Positions 59,601-64,000 of a DNA stretch of 64,000 bases are shown piece by piece. The stretch's first letter is position 1. Each line of letters opens with the position of its first letter. The position numbers were made by a program, and so were the translations under genes. Origin of the DNA: Cyclina sinensis (lineage: Eukaryota > Mollusca > Bivalvia > Venerida > Veneridae); assembly GCA_012932295.1 (NCBI GenBank), contig JAAONU010000013.1:40748627-40812626 (forward strand). Reading direction: 5' to 3'. A model generated the notes under the pieces. That model ran no database searches, had not been told where the DNA came from, and saw only the letters and a list, made by a program, of their open reading frames with translations.

Positions 59601-61370
59601 ACCATATTAGGAAATGGCAGGAAAAATGTCTTAACACCTTCCAAATATGGATGTATCACAACTAGACCACCTAGAACGGAGTGAATATTTTGTGCCTGGT
59701 TGGTCAACCTCAAAAGTTCAGTAAGGTCAACGCACGTTAGCTTCGCGCATGGACATTTGTTAAAATCAGTCGTGGTGTAAAACATTTAAAACCAATTTCA
59801 TAAGAAAGGAAATCAGTTATTACACTCAATTGCTAAACTAGGGTTATGGTTATCTTATAGGAATCCTAGAATAAAAGTCTTTTAGTGAAAGATATATTTG
59901 CAGTGGTTAGGAGAAATAAAACATGACATTCAATAACAAATACCGGAATAACTTCGAGCGCGTGGCCCGAGGAAAATGACGTAGGCATGTGGTAATCAGG
60001 AAGTGACATCTGACGTTGTAACGAGGGCCCTCCCACTCCTAAAGAGGCGTGATGACCGTCTGTGCCTTCAACTGAGGCTGACCGTGTCAGAGGTCCTCGT
60101 GCAATGCTTGCTGACTGAAAGACAAAGATTACATACATAGTAAGCGCACTTAAGTTGTGATAAACGGTAATTACCATCTGGCAAAGCGCAAAAACAGATA
60201 AAATGTCCTAATATCGTTGCCACTGCCATGTTTGTAGCTTATAAATCAAAGTCCAATGTTACTGTGATTAAATGCTTTGTAAGTAACGTTCCCAAATTTG
60301 TTTCATCGCATTATAGTGAACAGTACAAATAGTTTTTTTTCTCGAAAGAGACGCATTTGACGTGTTCTATGCCGCAATTACGGATAAAAAAAATATTTTT
60401 ACTACACTTAGGACTTATCAAGGTGTAAAATATTCATTTATGGTCGAAATGAACAACGGAAGTCTATCACTACATTATAGTCTAAGAAAATTGAATTTCC
60501 GACTTTCAGACTTGATAAAAATGACGTCCTGTCTTTAATATGACGTAGAAAGGTTAAATTGTCAAATTGTCAAAGTCAGAATAAGTCTCTATATCCCGAG
60601 AAATGCAAACTGAATATCTAATGACTTCTTATAACTAAACAACCGTTTGTGAAAGGAATCGATGTTATATGTTGTTGTTGTTGTTATATGTTGTATGTTG
60701 CTGTTGTATGTTGTTGTTGCTGTTGTATGTTGTTGTTGTATGTTGTTGTTGTTGTTATATGTTGATGTTGCTGTTGTATGTTGTTGTTGCTTTTTTCGTT
60801 TGTCATGATCAGTTCAACAATTGCATTAAAAAAGAGATTTGTCAGAATGACAAAATAGCACGGAATATGCATAAAATTAGGCGATCATTCACTGGGTATG
60901 TTTTTACATCTGTTGGAATTATGCAAATTTATACAGTTTTGATCGAGATACAAGGCGCATGAATTGTTTGTCGAATCTGTTTAAAACAGTATCTAAATGC
61001 AAAAAAAAGAGAAAGAGCATTGCGTTCGGATCAGGTTTATTTGCAAGAAGAAATGTAGCAGGTTAGCTGTTATGCCACCAGACGGTTAATTTAAAACAAC
61101 GTATGTTCCAAGTTAAAAGAAAAAAGAACGACAATCATACAGACAGACAGAAAGAAAAATACAGAAAACAGTCCAAGTTATCAATATTATGTTGCTGAGT
61201 GAAAGTGCTTAAGACGAAAAGAAAGTTTATACCTCAAGTTCATGAAGCCTCCGGTCCACCTCTCTCGCTAACGGAATGTCCTCGTCCACGTCGCAACCTG
61301 GATGCCACAAACCGGAACTTAACACGAGCTGTCTTCTCTTGTGGCACACGTGACACACCCACTCCAGTTC
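35557..61370 (-). CDS. PCLO/Fife: Fife/Piccolo-like presynaptic active-zone scaffold, 17 visible exons (partial gene)
   Basis: Overall gene model. Seventeen minus-strand exons join with matching phases into about 2,170 codons, if two apparent 1-bp deletions in the fifth exon are allowed for. Domain order: end of a RIM/rabphilin-type zinc finger (WVCHVC), long disordered Ser/Pro-rich stretch, coiled coils, PDZ, Piccolo-type linker (VDPKQLAA) and a C2A domain (KRRTKH, TLNPEWN, WDYDRF). The PDZ, linker and C2A resemble vertebrate Piccolo more than RIM. The finger resembles RIM. That combination is the hallmark of Fife, the invertebrate Piccolo-RIM homologue. Known role of the family: a cytomatrix protein at neuronal active zones that organises calcium channels and docked vesicles. 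Missing here: start codon, first cysteines of the finger, C2B and the stop. Family identity is firm. Exact orthology (Fife versus Piccolo/Bassoon) and some splice sites are inferred. Confidence 0.92.
35928..36082 (-). CDS. PCLO/Fife: Visible exon 16: end of C2A and linker
   Basis: Acceptor TTTGTAACAG; entry phase 1 gives [27 protein letters not shown] is the last strand of Piccolo C2A. Then a Ser/Pro linker ([20 protein letters not shown]). The donor chosen is AAACT|GTAAAT (phase 0). GCA|GTAACT, 15 bp earlier, is also possible. If unspliced, translation stops at 35901-35903, which would give a short isoform ending just after C2A, as known for some Piccolo isoforms. Confidence 0.88.
36083..37208 (-). 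other. Intron between visible exons 15 and 16
   Basis: Bounded by GTGAGT (minus strand) at 37208 and a TTTGTAACAG acceptor at 36083. No repeat family recognised. A small plus-strand ORF near 36940, with a donor-like CAATCAG|GTAAGA, is judged fortuitous. Confidence 0.7.
37209..37393 (-). CDS. PCLO/Fife: Visible exon 15: C2A domain, core
   Basis: 185 bp, phase 2 to 1. Acceptor CACATGAAG before TGCCGATAA; strong donor TTCAG|GTGAGTT. Product begins [20 protein letters not shown] and ends [20 protein letters not shown] then VVIDFS. KRRTKH plus LNPEWN is the polybasic strand of RIM/Piccolo C2A domains. [13 protein letters not shown] provides loop-3 aspartates as in Piccolo; RIM C2A lacks this set. 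Expected role: calcium-dependent binding to acidic phospholipids at the active zone. Confidence 0.95.
37394..38940 (-). other. Intron between visible exons 14 and 15
   Basis: Splits C2A after LLPGR, the point where vertebrate Piccolo also varies by inserting a few extra residues. No additional exon was recognised; the 83-codon plus-strand ORF (37678-37929) has no support. Confidence 0.65.
38941..39071 (-). CDS. PCLO/Fife: Visible exon 14: C2A domain, first part
   Basis: 131 bp (43 codons plus two bases, phase 0 to 2). Acceptor TGCTTTCAG; donor CGATG|GTATGTAG. Product includes [15 protein letters not shown], then [17 protein letters not shown], strands 2-4 of a C2 domain, near-identical to Piccolo (ILQARNLVPRD, SDPFVKVYLLPGR). 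It supplies the two loop-1 aspartates (PMD and LSD) used for calcium binding in C2 domains. Confidence 0.94.
39361..39972. repeat. ~305-bp tandem segmental duplication inside an intron
   Basis: Copy 1 (39361-39664) and copy 2 (39666-39972) both begin GGAAAGACTAATAACG and end CCCCCATCTGCCTGTTTC, and are nearly identical, with a few substitutions and small indels. Copy 2 includes the 3' part of visible exon 13 with its donor. Copy 1 therefore carries a second copy of those 26 exonic bases and the donor. Confidence 0.93.
39639..39664 (-). pseudogene. Partial duplicate of visible exon 13
   Basis: 26 bp identical to the 3' part of exon 13, followed by the same donor (ACAA|GTAAAAC), but lacking the exon's 5' 22 bp and its polypyrimidine acceptor. 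A weak AAACAG could serve as acceptor for 19 bp, but would alter the frame (phase 2 entry). Probably an unused fragment. Confidence 0.7.
39947..39994 (-). CDS. PCLO/Fife: Visible exon 13: 48-bp microexon leading into C2A
   Basis: A 16-codon exon, phase 0 to 0, between a long pyrimidine-tract acceptor (CTTTTTTTCAG) and donor ATACAA|GTAAAAC. Product [16 protein letters not shown]; joined to the next exon it gives GDIQLQLG, matching Piccolo GEIQLQIN at the first strand of C2A. It is too short to appear as an ORF. Being phase-symmetric it could be skipped without changing frame. Its 3' half is duplicated about 308 bp away (39639-39664). Confidence 0.82.
40493..41164 (-). CDS. PCLO/Fife: Visible exon 12: Piccolo-type linker (VDPKQLAA block), Ser/Pro-rich
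   Basis: About 672 bp ending phase 0 at donor AAGAAA|GTAAGA. The start [20 protein letters not shown] is the block vertebrate Piccolo carries between PDZ and C2A ([10 protein letters not shown]), which fixes the family. The rest is disordered: Ser clusters, a basic stretch ([10 protein letters not shown]), SH3-ligand-like [25 protein letters not shown], then [20 protein letters not shown]. The 5' edge is ambiguous: CAACAG|GGA (chosen) and AAAG|CGT are in phase with exon 11, while the best-looking acceptor, TATACAG at 41194, would need phase 1. Confidence 0.9.
41330..41397 (-). CDS. PCLO/Fife: Visible exon 11: short acidic/Pro linker
   Basis: 68 bp. Acceptor AAGTGTTAG before CGGACGAAG, with entry phase 1 matching exon 10, gives [20 protein letters not shown] then NYP. 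The only usable donor before an in-frame stop is CCA|GTTTAA (phase 0), which is poor, so the 3' edge is uncertain. Arg-Leu-Arg-x-Leu-Pro-x-Pro has SH3-ligand character. Confidence 0.6.
41444..42295. mobile_element. Pearl-like element with 14-bp terminal inverted repeats
   Basis: Left AATCCCCTTCCGCA (41444) and right TGCGGAAGGGGATT (42282-42295) are exact complements. The core has about four ~150-bp units (CACTTGACCTTTAAGTGTGA, CGTCTCATAATGG, GTGCCAAGTTATTTCAAAA), then an (ACGG)n/(GACA)n microsatellite (42194-42245) next to the right end. It fills most of the 1.0 kb intron between visible exons 10 and 11. The minus-strand ORFs at 41398-41831 belong to the repeat. Confidence 0.82.
42420..42514 (-). 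CDS. PCLO/Fife: Visible exon 10: post-PDZ acidic linker
   Basis: 95 bp, phase 2 to 1. Acceptor TTTTACAG before ATGCCAG; donor AGTG|GTAGGTG. Product [19 protein letters not shown] followed by [12 protein letters not shown], a short linker that becomes acidic. Assigned from phase continuity and clean splice signals, not from similarity. Confidence 0.72.
42751..43587 (-). mobile_element. Inverted copy of the 1480/48046 element family
   Basis: Left end TTTTTATGCTCCCAC-AAA-GTGGGAGCATA (11-bp hairpin 42755-42779), then GTCCGTCAGTCCGTACGACC. Two partially repeated blocks (CCCGAAATTTTGTGAACGC at about 42847 and 43006). Right end GCTGTC-CATCC-GACAGC (43562-43578) then CCTTGTTT, the complement of the AACAAGAGCTGTC start at 1480. 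Orientation is opposite to the 1480 copy. Confidence 0.65.
43880..45865 (-). mobile_element. Inverted copy of the 24.2 kb pearl/HINE-like element, ~2.0 kb
   Basis: Left AAGAGGGCCATGATGGCCCT (hairpin 43883-43899) and right AGCTCACCCTGAGCAC-TCT-GTGCTCAGGTGAGCT (45830-45863), preceded by a (GGAC)n-type run (45782-45815). About six ~165-bp units near the right end resemble those at 24484-26010 in reverse; units near the left end (CCCCAAAAACA, GAAGTTTGAAGGCTCT) differ. The minus ORF at 45612-45884 mirrors the plus ORF at 24252-24485, a by-product of the shared end. Confidence 0.82.
46047..46158 (-). CDS. PCLO/Fife: Visible exon 9: PDZ domain, second half
   Basis: 112 bp, phase 1 to 2. Acceptor TTATTGTAG; donor AAACC|GTGAGT. 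Encodes [20 protein letters not shown] and then [18 protein letters not shown], the alpha-B helix and last strand of the PDZ. LEWNGI(P/E)LT and (S/T)YEEVQ-IISQ are near-identical to Piccolo. The adjoining intron (42515-46046) carries two dispersed repeat elements. Confidence 0.94.
46768..46902 (-). CDS. PCLO/Fife: Visible exon 8: PDZ domain, first half
   Basis: 135 bp, phase 1 to 1. Acceptor CTTTATAG; donor GAAG|GTAGATTAAG. Encodes [20 protein letters not shown] and then [15 protein letters not shown], with the carboxylate-binding loop ([11 protein letters not shown]) and the following strands of a PDZ domain. It is close to Piccolo (VVGGKEIPGS, GAYIAKILPGGSAEQ) and clearly different from the RIM PDZ. 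In the family this domain binds C-terminal tails and Rap/cAMP-GEF-type partners; the partner here is unknown. Confidence 0.93.
46903..47684 (-). other. Intron between visible exons 7 and 8
   Basis: Unique-looking AT-rich intron with consensus ends (GTAAGT donor, TTTATAG acceptor). No repeat or additional exon recognised. Confidence 0.75.
47685..47769 (-). CDS. PCLO/Fife: Visible exon 7: linker leading into PDZ
   Basis: 85 bp (28 codons plus one base, phase 0 to 1). Strong donor AAAAG|GTAAGTATC. The acceptor (CCTGATGAAG before CCGCCGCC) is weak, with a poor pyrimidine tract, so the 5' edge is uncertain. Product [18 protein letters not shown] then [11 protein letters not shown]. The Lys-Arg-Ile-Leu-Leu-Thr run and DPK/R motif are the first beta strand of the PDZ domain, as in Piccolo (KILLTRDPKD). 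Confidence 0.82.
48046..48476 (+). mobile_element. Short copy of the 1480-type element
   Basis: Begins AACAAGAACTGTCAATG and ends GACGGACGGACAG followed by ACTATATGCCTCCCTTCGGG and GGGCATAAAAAA, the same ends as 1480-2190. Two diverged half-units (CCAAATATGAA / CTAAGTATGAA, AAGGAAGTTAT) lie between. Located in the intron between visible exons 6 and 7, about 55 bp from the exon 6 donor. Confidence 0.72.
48532..48653 (-). CDS. PCLO/Fife: Visible exon 6: helical segment before PDZ
   Basis: 122 bp, phase 1 to 0. Acceptor TTTGCTAG; donor AAACAG|GTAGAAT. It continues [15 protein letters not shown] and ends with an amphipathic, basic helix ([21 protein letters not shown] at residues about 20-40). 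Both phases fit their neighbours. No named domain. A dispersed bivalve repeat begins about 55 bp into the following intron. Confidence 0.85.
48654..49300 (-). other. Intron between visible exons 5 and 6
   Basis: AT-rich, no repeat or exon recognised. Donor GTTTGT is slightly weak; acceptor TTTGCTAG. Confidence 0.75.
49301..51096 (-). CDS. PCLO/Fife: Visible exon 5: 1.8 kb exon with RKLPPIP motif and coiled coils, two apparent frameshifts
   Basis: Acceptor TTTTGCAG before GACCCTAAT (phase 0); donor GTAGAAG|GTTTGT (phase 1). The exon is open in three successive frames: 51096 to about 50908, about 50908 to 50616, and 50616 to 49301. Each change equals one missing base: at a GGG run (minus strand; 50907-50909) and at a CC pair (50615-50616). 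One more G or C there would keep the frame open throughout, so sequencing or assembly errors are likelier than biology. Content: a basic, Pro-rich start with RKLPPIP (50992-51012) and [10 protein letters not shown], both SH3-ligand-like; an acidic Ser-rich part; [16 protein letters not shown] leading into a basic coiled coil (about 50460-50579); Ser-rich segments; a second Lys/Glu/Arg/Gln coiled coil (about 49887-49997, [20 protein letters not shown]); and a disordered tail ending [12 protein letters not shown]. Confidence 0.88.
51097..54630 (-). other. 3.5 kb intron between the two long exons
   Basis: AT-rich and free of the dispersed families. A GC-richer patch near 52560-52790 (CATTCTGGGTAATCGATAAT, ATATGGCGTGC) looks promoter-like but has no further support. 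No exon recognised. Confidence 0.7.
54631..57029 (-). CDS. PCLO/Fife: Visible exon 4: 2.4 kb disordered Ser/Pro-rich exon
   Basis: A single exon of 2,399 bp (2 bases plus 799 codons, phase 1 to 0) between acceptor CTTTTAG at 57,030 and donor AAAAG|GTAATG at 54,630. Numbering from its first Met: acidic Ser-rich head (1-60); basic/Ser segment (60-95); many Ser-Pro sites (150-330, for example SPRRRDS and SPVSPK), likely targets of proline-directed kinases; a short iterated block around 377-391 ([16 protein letters not shown]) leading into a Glu/Gln-rich helix ([21 protein letters not shown]); a Tyr-containing acidic patch (437-455); and a proline-rich segment with SH3-ligand character (578-630, [24 protein letters not shown]). 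No globular domain. Reading past the donor ends after ten codons, so splicing is required. The internal Met (57,027) could be an alternative start for an isoform lacking the finger; nothing visible supports that. Confidence 0.93.
57030..59071 (-). other. Intron between visible exons 3 and 4
   Basis: Ordinary AT-rich intron. The plus and minus ORFs of 60-103 codons in 57.7-58.7 kb are AT-driven and carry no motif. Confidence 0.75.
59072..59207 (-). CDS. PCLO/Fife: Visible exon 3: acidic Ser-rich linker
   Basis: 45 codons plus one base, phase 0 to 1. Acceptor TTTTCTAG before GAGAGCGG; donor CGAG|GTATGTG. The product ([16 protein letters not shown], then [13 protein letters not shown]) is acidic, Ser-rich and probably disordered. 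The last base joins two bases of the next exon to give a Gly codon immediately before its first Met, so phases match exactly. No domain recognised. Confidence 0.8.
59208..59943 (-). other. Intron between visible exons 2 and 3
   Basis: No repeat or exon recognised; ends GTATTTG and TTTTCTAG. Confidence 0.75.
59944..60114 (-). CDS. PCLO/Fife: Visible exon 2: Ser-rich linker
   Basis: 57 codons, phase 0 to 0. Acceptor GTCTTTCAG before TCAGCAAGC; donor CCG|GTATTTG. The product is a low-complexity Ser/Gly linker ([19 protein letters not shown]) with basic-directed serine sites such as RSAS and RQMS that look like kinase targets. No fold is recognised. It is assigned to the gene by phase, splice sites and position between the finger exon and the next Ser-rich exon. 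An alternative acceptor 4 bp further in would break the frame. Confidence 0.78.
60115..61232 (-). other. Intron between visible exons 1 and 2
   Basis: Contains a TGT-trinucleotide repeat at 60664-60792 and A-rich sequence around 61100-61170. No exon recognised. Confidence 0.75.
60664..60792. repeat. Compound (TGT)n microsatellite
   Basis: Interrupted TGTTGT runs mixed with TATATGTTG and GCTGTTGTATG blocks. It produces spurious ORFs on both strands (60669-60962 and 60684-60872). Confidence 0.9.
61233..61370 (-). CDS. PCLO/Fife: Visible exon 1: C-terminal part of RIM-type zinc finger
   Basis: 46 codons, phase 0 at both ends. Acceptor TTTTCAG precedes GAACTGGAG; donor GAG|GTATAA. It starts [14 protein letters not shown], the last Cys-x2-Cys pair plus flanking Trp typical of the FYVE-like RIM/rabphilin/Fife finger (RIM has WVCNLC followed by basic residues and a Ser-Gly-x-Trp). 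The exon also keeps SSGLW after the pair. The preceding six cysteines must be encoded upstream, beyond 64,000 or in exons not recognised. The tail ([13 protein letters not shown]) looks helical. In RIM this finger region contacts Munc13 and Rab3; for Fife relatives the partner is less certain. Confidence 0.85.
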
Positions 61371-64000
61371 CTGAAAATAGAAAATTTGAGTTTGTTCTGT
61401 ATGTATTAAAAAAGAAGTCAAGCACGAGTAGTTACAGCGATATGCAAAATAGTTACCCCCTTCCATATGTTCTGTGGTTGTGAAAGAGTATGGGACATGA
61501 CGTCCAGTCATCTACGTACCTCGGCTGAGAACCTTTATAATTTCTTATGAAGTGTAATGACCTACGGTTGTTATAGTGCTAAGAAAAAAAGCTATTTAAC
61601 AGAAAGAATTAAATACTGGTGATGATAAAAATAACAAAACAAAACTAAATGAAACATCAGTTTAAATGGATCATTGTAGTTGTATTTGTGACAGTTCGGA
61701 TATAACACTGCGCTGCCAGAGACAAAATTTGGCAAAACATAAATTCAATTACTTTATCTACGAGTCATATATACTTTATGACAAAACAACGAAAGAAACA
61801 TGAACACTTGGCCTAGAGGTTATTATCTGCGACCTGACTTATTTAACCTTTCGCTGAAAGTGACAGAAGAATAATTGAGTAAACAGATTGTTTTTATTAA
61901 TGTCTTCTGTGCATTGTAATGGTCAAACGATGGCTATCGTACAGGTTTAGAATGTTTATTTACATGTATGTTAAAAACGGACAATTGTTTTTATATTTAG
62001 ACGCCTTATTTGCATTTAAATACATTTTGCGAAAAAAGATAAAGATAAAATAAGTGTACATGTACTTTCTAAAAGTGTATGTATATTGACATATATAGGT
62101 TATTTACTTGTTGTTGCATAGAGTAGCTTTCCAATATCTGAAATACAAGGACTCAAAAATTGTCTACTTTGCGTTTGGAAATCTGTCAAAATATCACCTG
62201 TAGAAACAAGATAACAACGAAGACAGTTCAAAACATTTTAATTTAATTGTAAAAATGTATAATTTTACGCACTAAATAAGAAAAAACTGTGAAAAAAATT
62301 GAAATAAAATCAACCTTAATAGATGGAAATTATTCCGTTCGATTTAACTCTCGTAAAGTGGGCACTGTGTCTGTTGATTTCCACCATTTATTTCTATATC
62401 TGAAAGTAATTCCAGAAGCCCGCAACAATCTGTTACTTCGGTGTTTATTCAAAAAGAAATGCTCTGTTAGAGGTACATAAGATCTTTAACAAGACCTTTG
62501 TTGTCTATTTACATATATTGCAGGAGAGGAAAAAAATAGTTTTTCATTATCACTTTTCCGGATTCGTAAATATTATACGTTTATTGATTTTACAGGGAAG
62601 GATATACGTGAGCATCTCATACCATTGTGTTCATATAGGTTTACTTGTGATTGAGCCGACATCCGTTAAATAAACTTCCTAAAAAAAGGTATATAAAAAA
62701 GGAACATTGCATACAGTTGTACCGACAGTCATTCAAGAATGCTAGGTTTCAACACGAAATATGTTCGCTTGCCTATTTCTAAACGTCAGAGACTTTTTAC
62801 CTTAGTGTATAACGCGTCACAAGTTTAGCTTTTAAAAAAGATAGAAGCAGCTTCCTTAGATATTTATATTCAATAACTATGGGTGACTGTGTTGCAGCTT
62901 ACTCTTCTACTACCACTCACACAAACAGTTAATTTACTGACGGCATTTCGGTAACATATTAATGTTGCAATACCACACACTGTTGAAAGAAGCAAGAAGT
63001 CATTACAGGCTTCATAAAATGTAAGAACGGTACTAGAGAAAGCATATACTATGAGTCTGTATTGTAATGCACTAGTCAATTGCAACCCTACCCCTAACCT
63101 CTGGACCGGGAAATAGCTGCGGCATTGACTTTGTATATTTGAATGCTCTGCGGATATATGGAAATGACGACAAAAGTTTTGATCAAACACAAGGTCGCTG
63201 TGAACTTATATCCGAGGAAAAGGTGCACTTGTGCACACCGCAGTCCGTTTGTAAGCTGCTGTTTCCTGTGAAAGCACTTATGGTTTGGTATGATACCAAA
63301 TGTATATGTATACAGGTAATTTCCGCTTCCCACCTGGGATACATCCTTTATCTAATGTGCTCACTATAATTAAAACAACAGAAGTCCATTTAGCAGGTAT
63401 TTTTGAAAGAGAATGTCCATTTCTTAGGGCGCGGTCACAATAAATGGTTATATCTGGAACATCTATTACTTAAACATAATATGAAAGGAGACATAGTATA
63501 GGTATAACTTTTATTTATTACATTTAACCAATAAAATACAGATAATACCAACATTAAAACCCGTTTAAGAAATTAAAAGTCCATTTCGTAGACGTAAAGT
63601 ACATATCGCGAAATGGACTGCATTTCGCACTCAGTCTAGTCCATTTCGCACTCTATCCTAATCCCCGAAAGACGCGGGAGAAACGAAAAGAGTTTGAGTG
63701 ACGGTGACAACAGTTCGAGAAACGAAGAAAAATAGTCGATGTAACTCTATATCTGGCTTAGATATTTTTTTCTGTTAATGATGGTAATTTTAAGTTAACA
63801 GTATATAAAAAAGTAGATTATCACGGCACCTTGCTAAAACGTTCCATGTGCCTTTGCGCTCTAAAGTGTGCTTTGCGTCATTATAATAATGGCCTCCGAA
63901 TACGGGGGCATGAGTCTGCTTTGAAAGCGGGATTTCTCTTGGTTGATTTGCCGTAACGTAATATTTGGTCTCAAGCTTTTTTGAACTACAAACTCTTGAA
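61371..64000 (-). other. Upstream intron of the gene (no exon found)
   Basis: Searched for the first six cysteines of the RIM-type finger without success. A cluster of AGTCCATTTCG-like words in both orientations (63383, 63413, 63581, 63611, 63640) is the only structure seen. The 106-codon minus ORF (62870-63190) has no finger spacing. Confidence 0.6.

Noticed and set aside
60669..60962. ORF rich in Leu/Val/Cys
   Set aside because: Translation of a TGT microsatellite.

Overview
The window is AT-rich, intron-dominated metazoan DNA. Dispersed elements built from ~145-185 bp tandem units, a (GGAC)n-type microsatellite and a terminal hairpin match the 'pearl'/HINE-like repeats known from bivalves, so a bivalve mollusc (perhaps a clam-type heterodont) is the most likely source. 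The species itself cannot be read from the sequence.

Right half (about 35.5-61.4 kb, minus strand): one large gene, of which 17 exons can be placed by splice sites, reading phase and protein similarity. It encodes a presynaptic active-zone scaffold of the Fife/Piccolo family. In transcript order the exons give the end of a RIM-type zinc finger (61.3 kb); a long disordered Ser/Pro-rich region with SH3-ligand-like motifs and coiled coils (60.1-48.5 kb, including exons of 2.4 and 1.8 kb); a Piccolo-like PDZ domain (46.9-46.0 kb); a Ser/Pro linker with the Piccolo-type VDPKQLAA block (42.5-40.5 kb); and a C2A domain retaining all five candidate calcium-binding aspartates (40.0-35.9 kb). The first part of the zinc finger (right of the window) and the C2B domain (expected to the left) are not visible. 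The 1.8 kb exon carries two apparent 1-bp deletions in short homopolymers. A 48-bp exon at 39.95 kb has been half-copied by a ~305 bp tandem duplication.

Left half (1 to about 35.5 kb): I found no convincing protein-coding gene. It is dominated by two large imperfect inverted repeats: one with arms at 1-645 and 2413-2961, and one of about 11 kb with arms of roughly 5 kb (13.28-18.1 kb and 19.37-24.23 kb). There are also two pearl-like elements with tandem cores (24.2-26.4 and 28.3-30.2 kb) and two minisatellites (31.8-32.1 and 32.8-33.1 kb). Whether this half is 3' intron, 3' flank or an unrelated intergenic region cannot be decided here.

Genes working together: only one gene is visible. Its modules fit known active-zone roles: tethering to vesicle and calcium-channel machinery (zinc finger, PDZ, SH3 ligands) and calcium/lipid sensing (C2A). 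The introns host several of the same repeat families seen in the left half.
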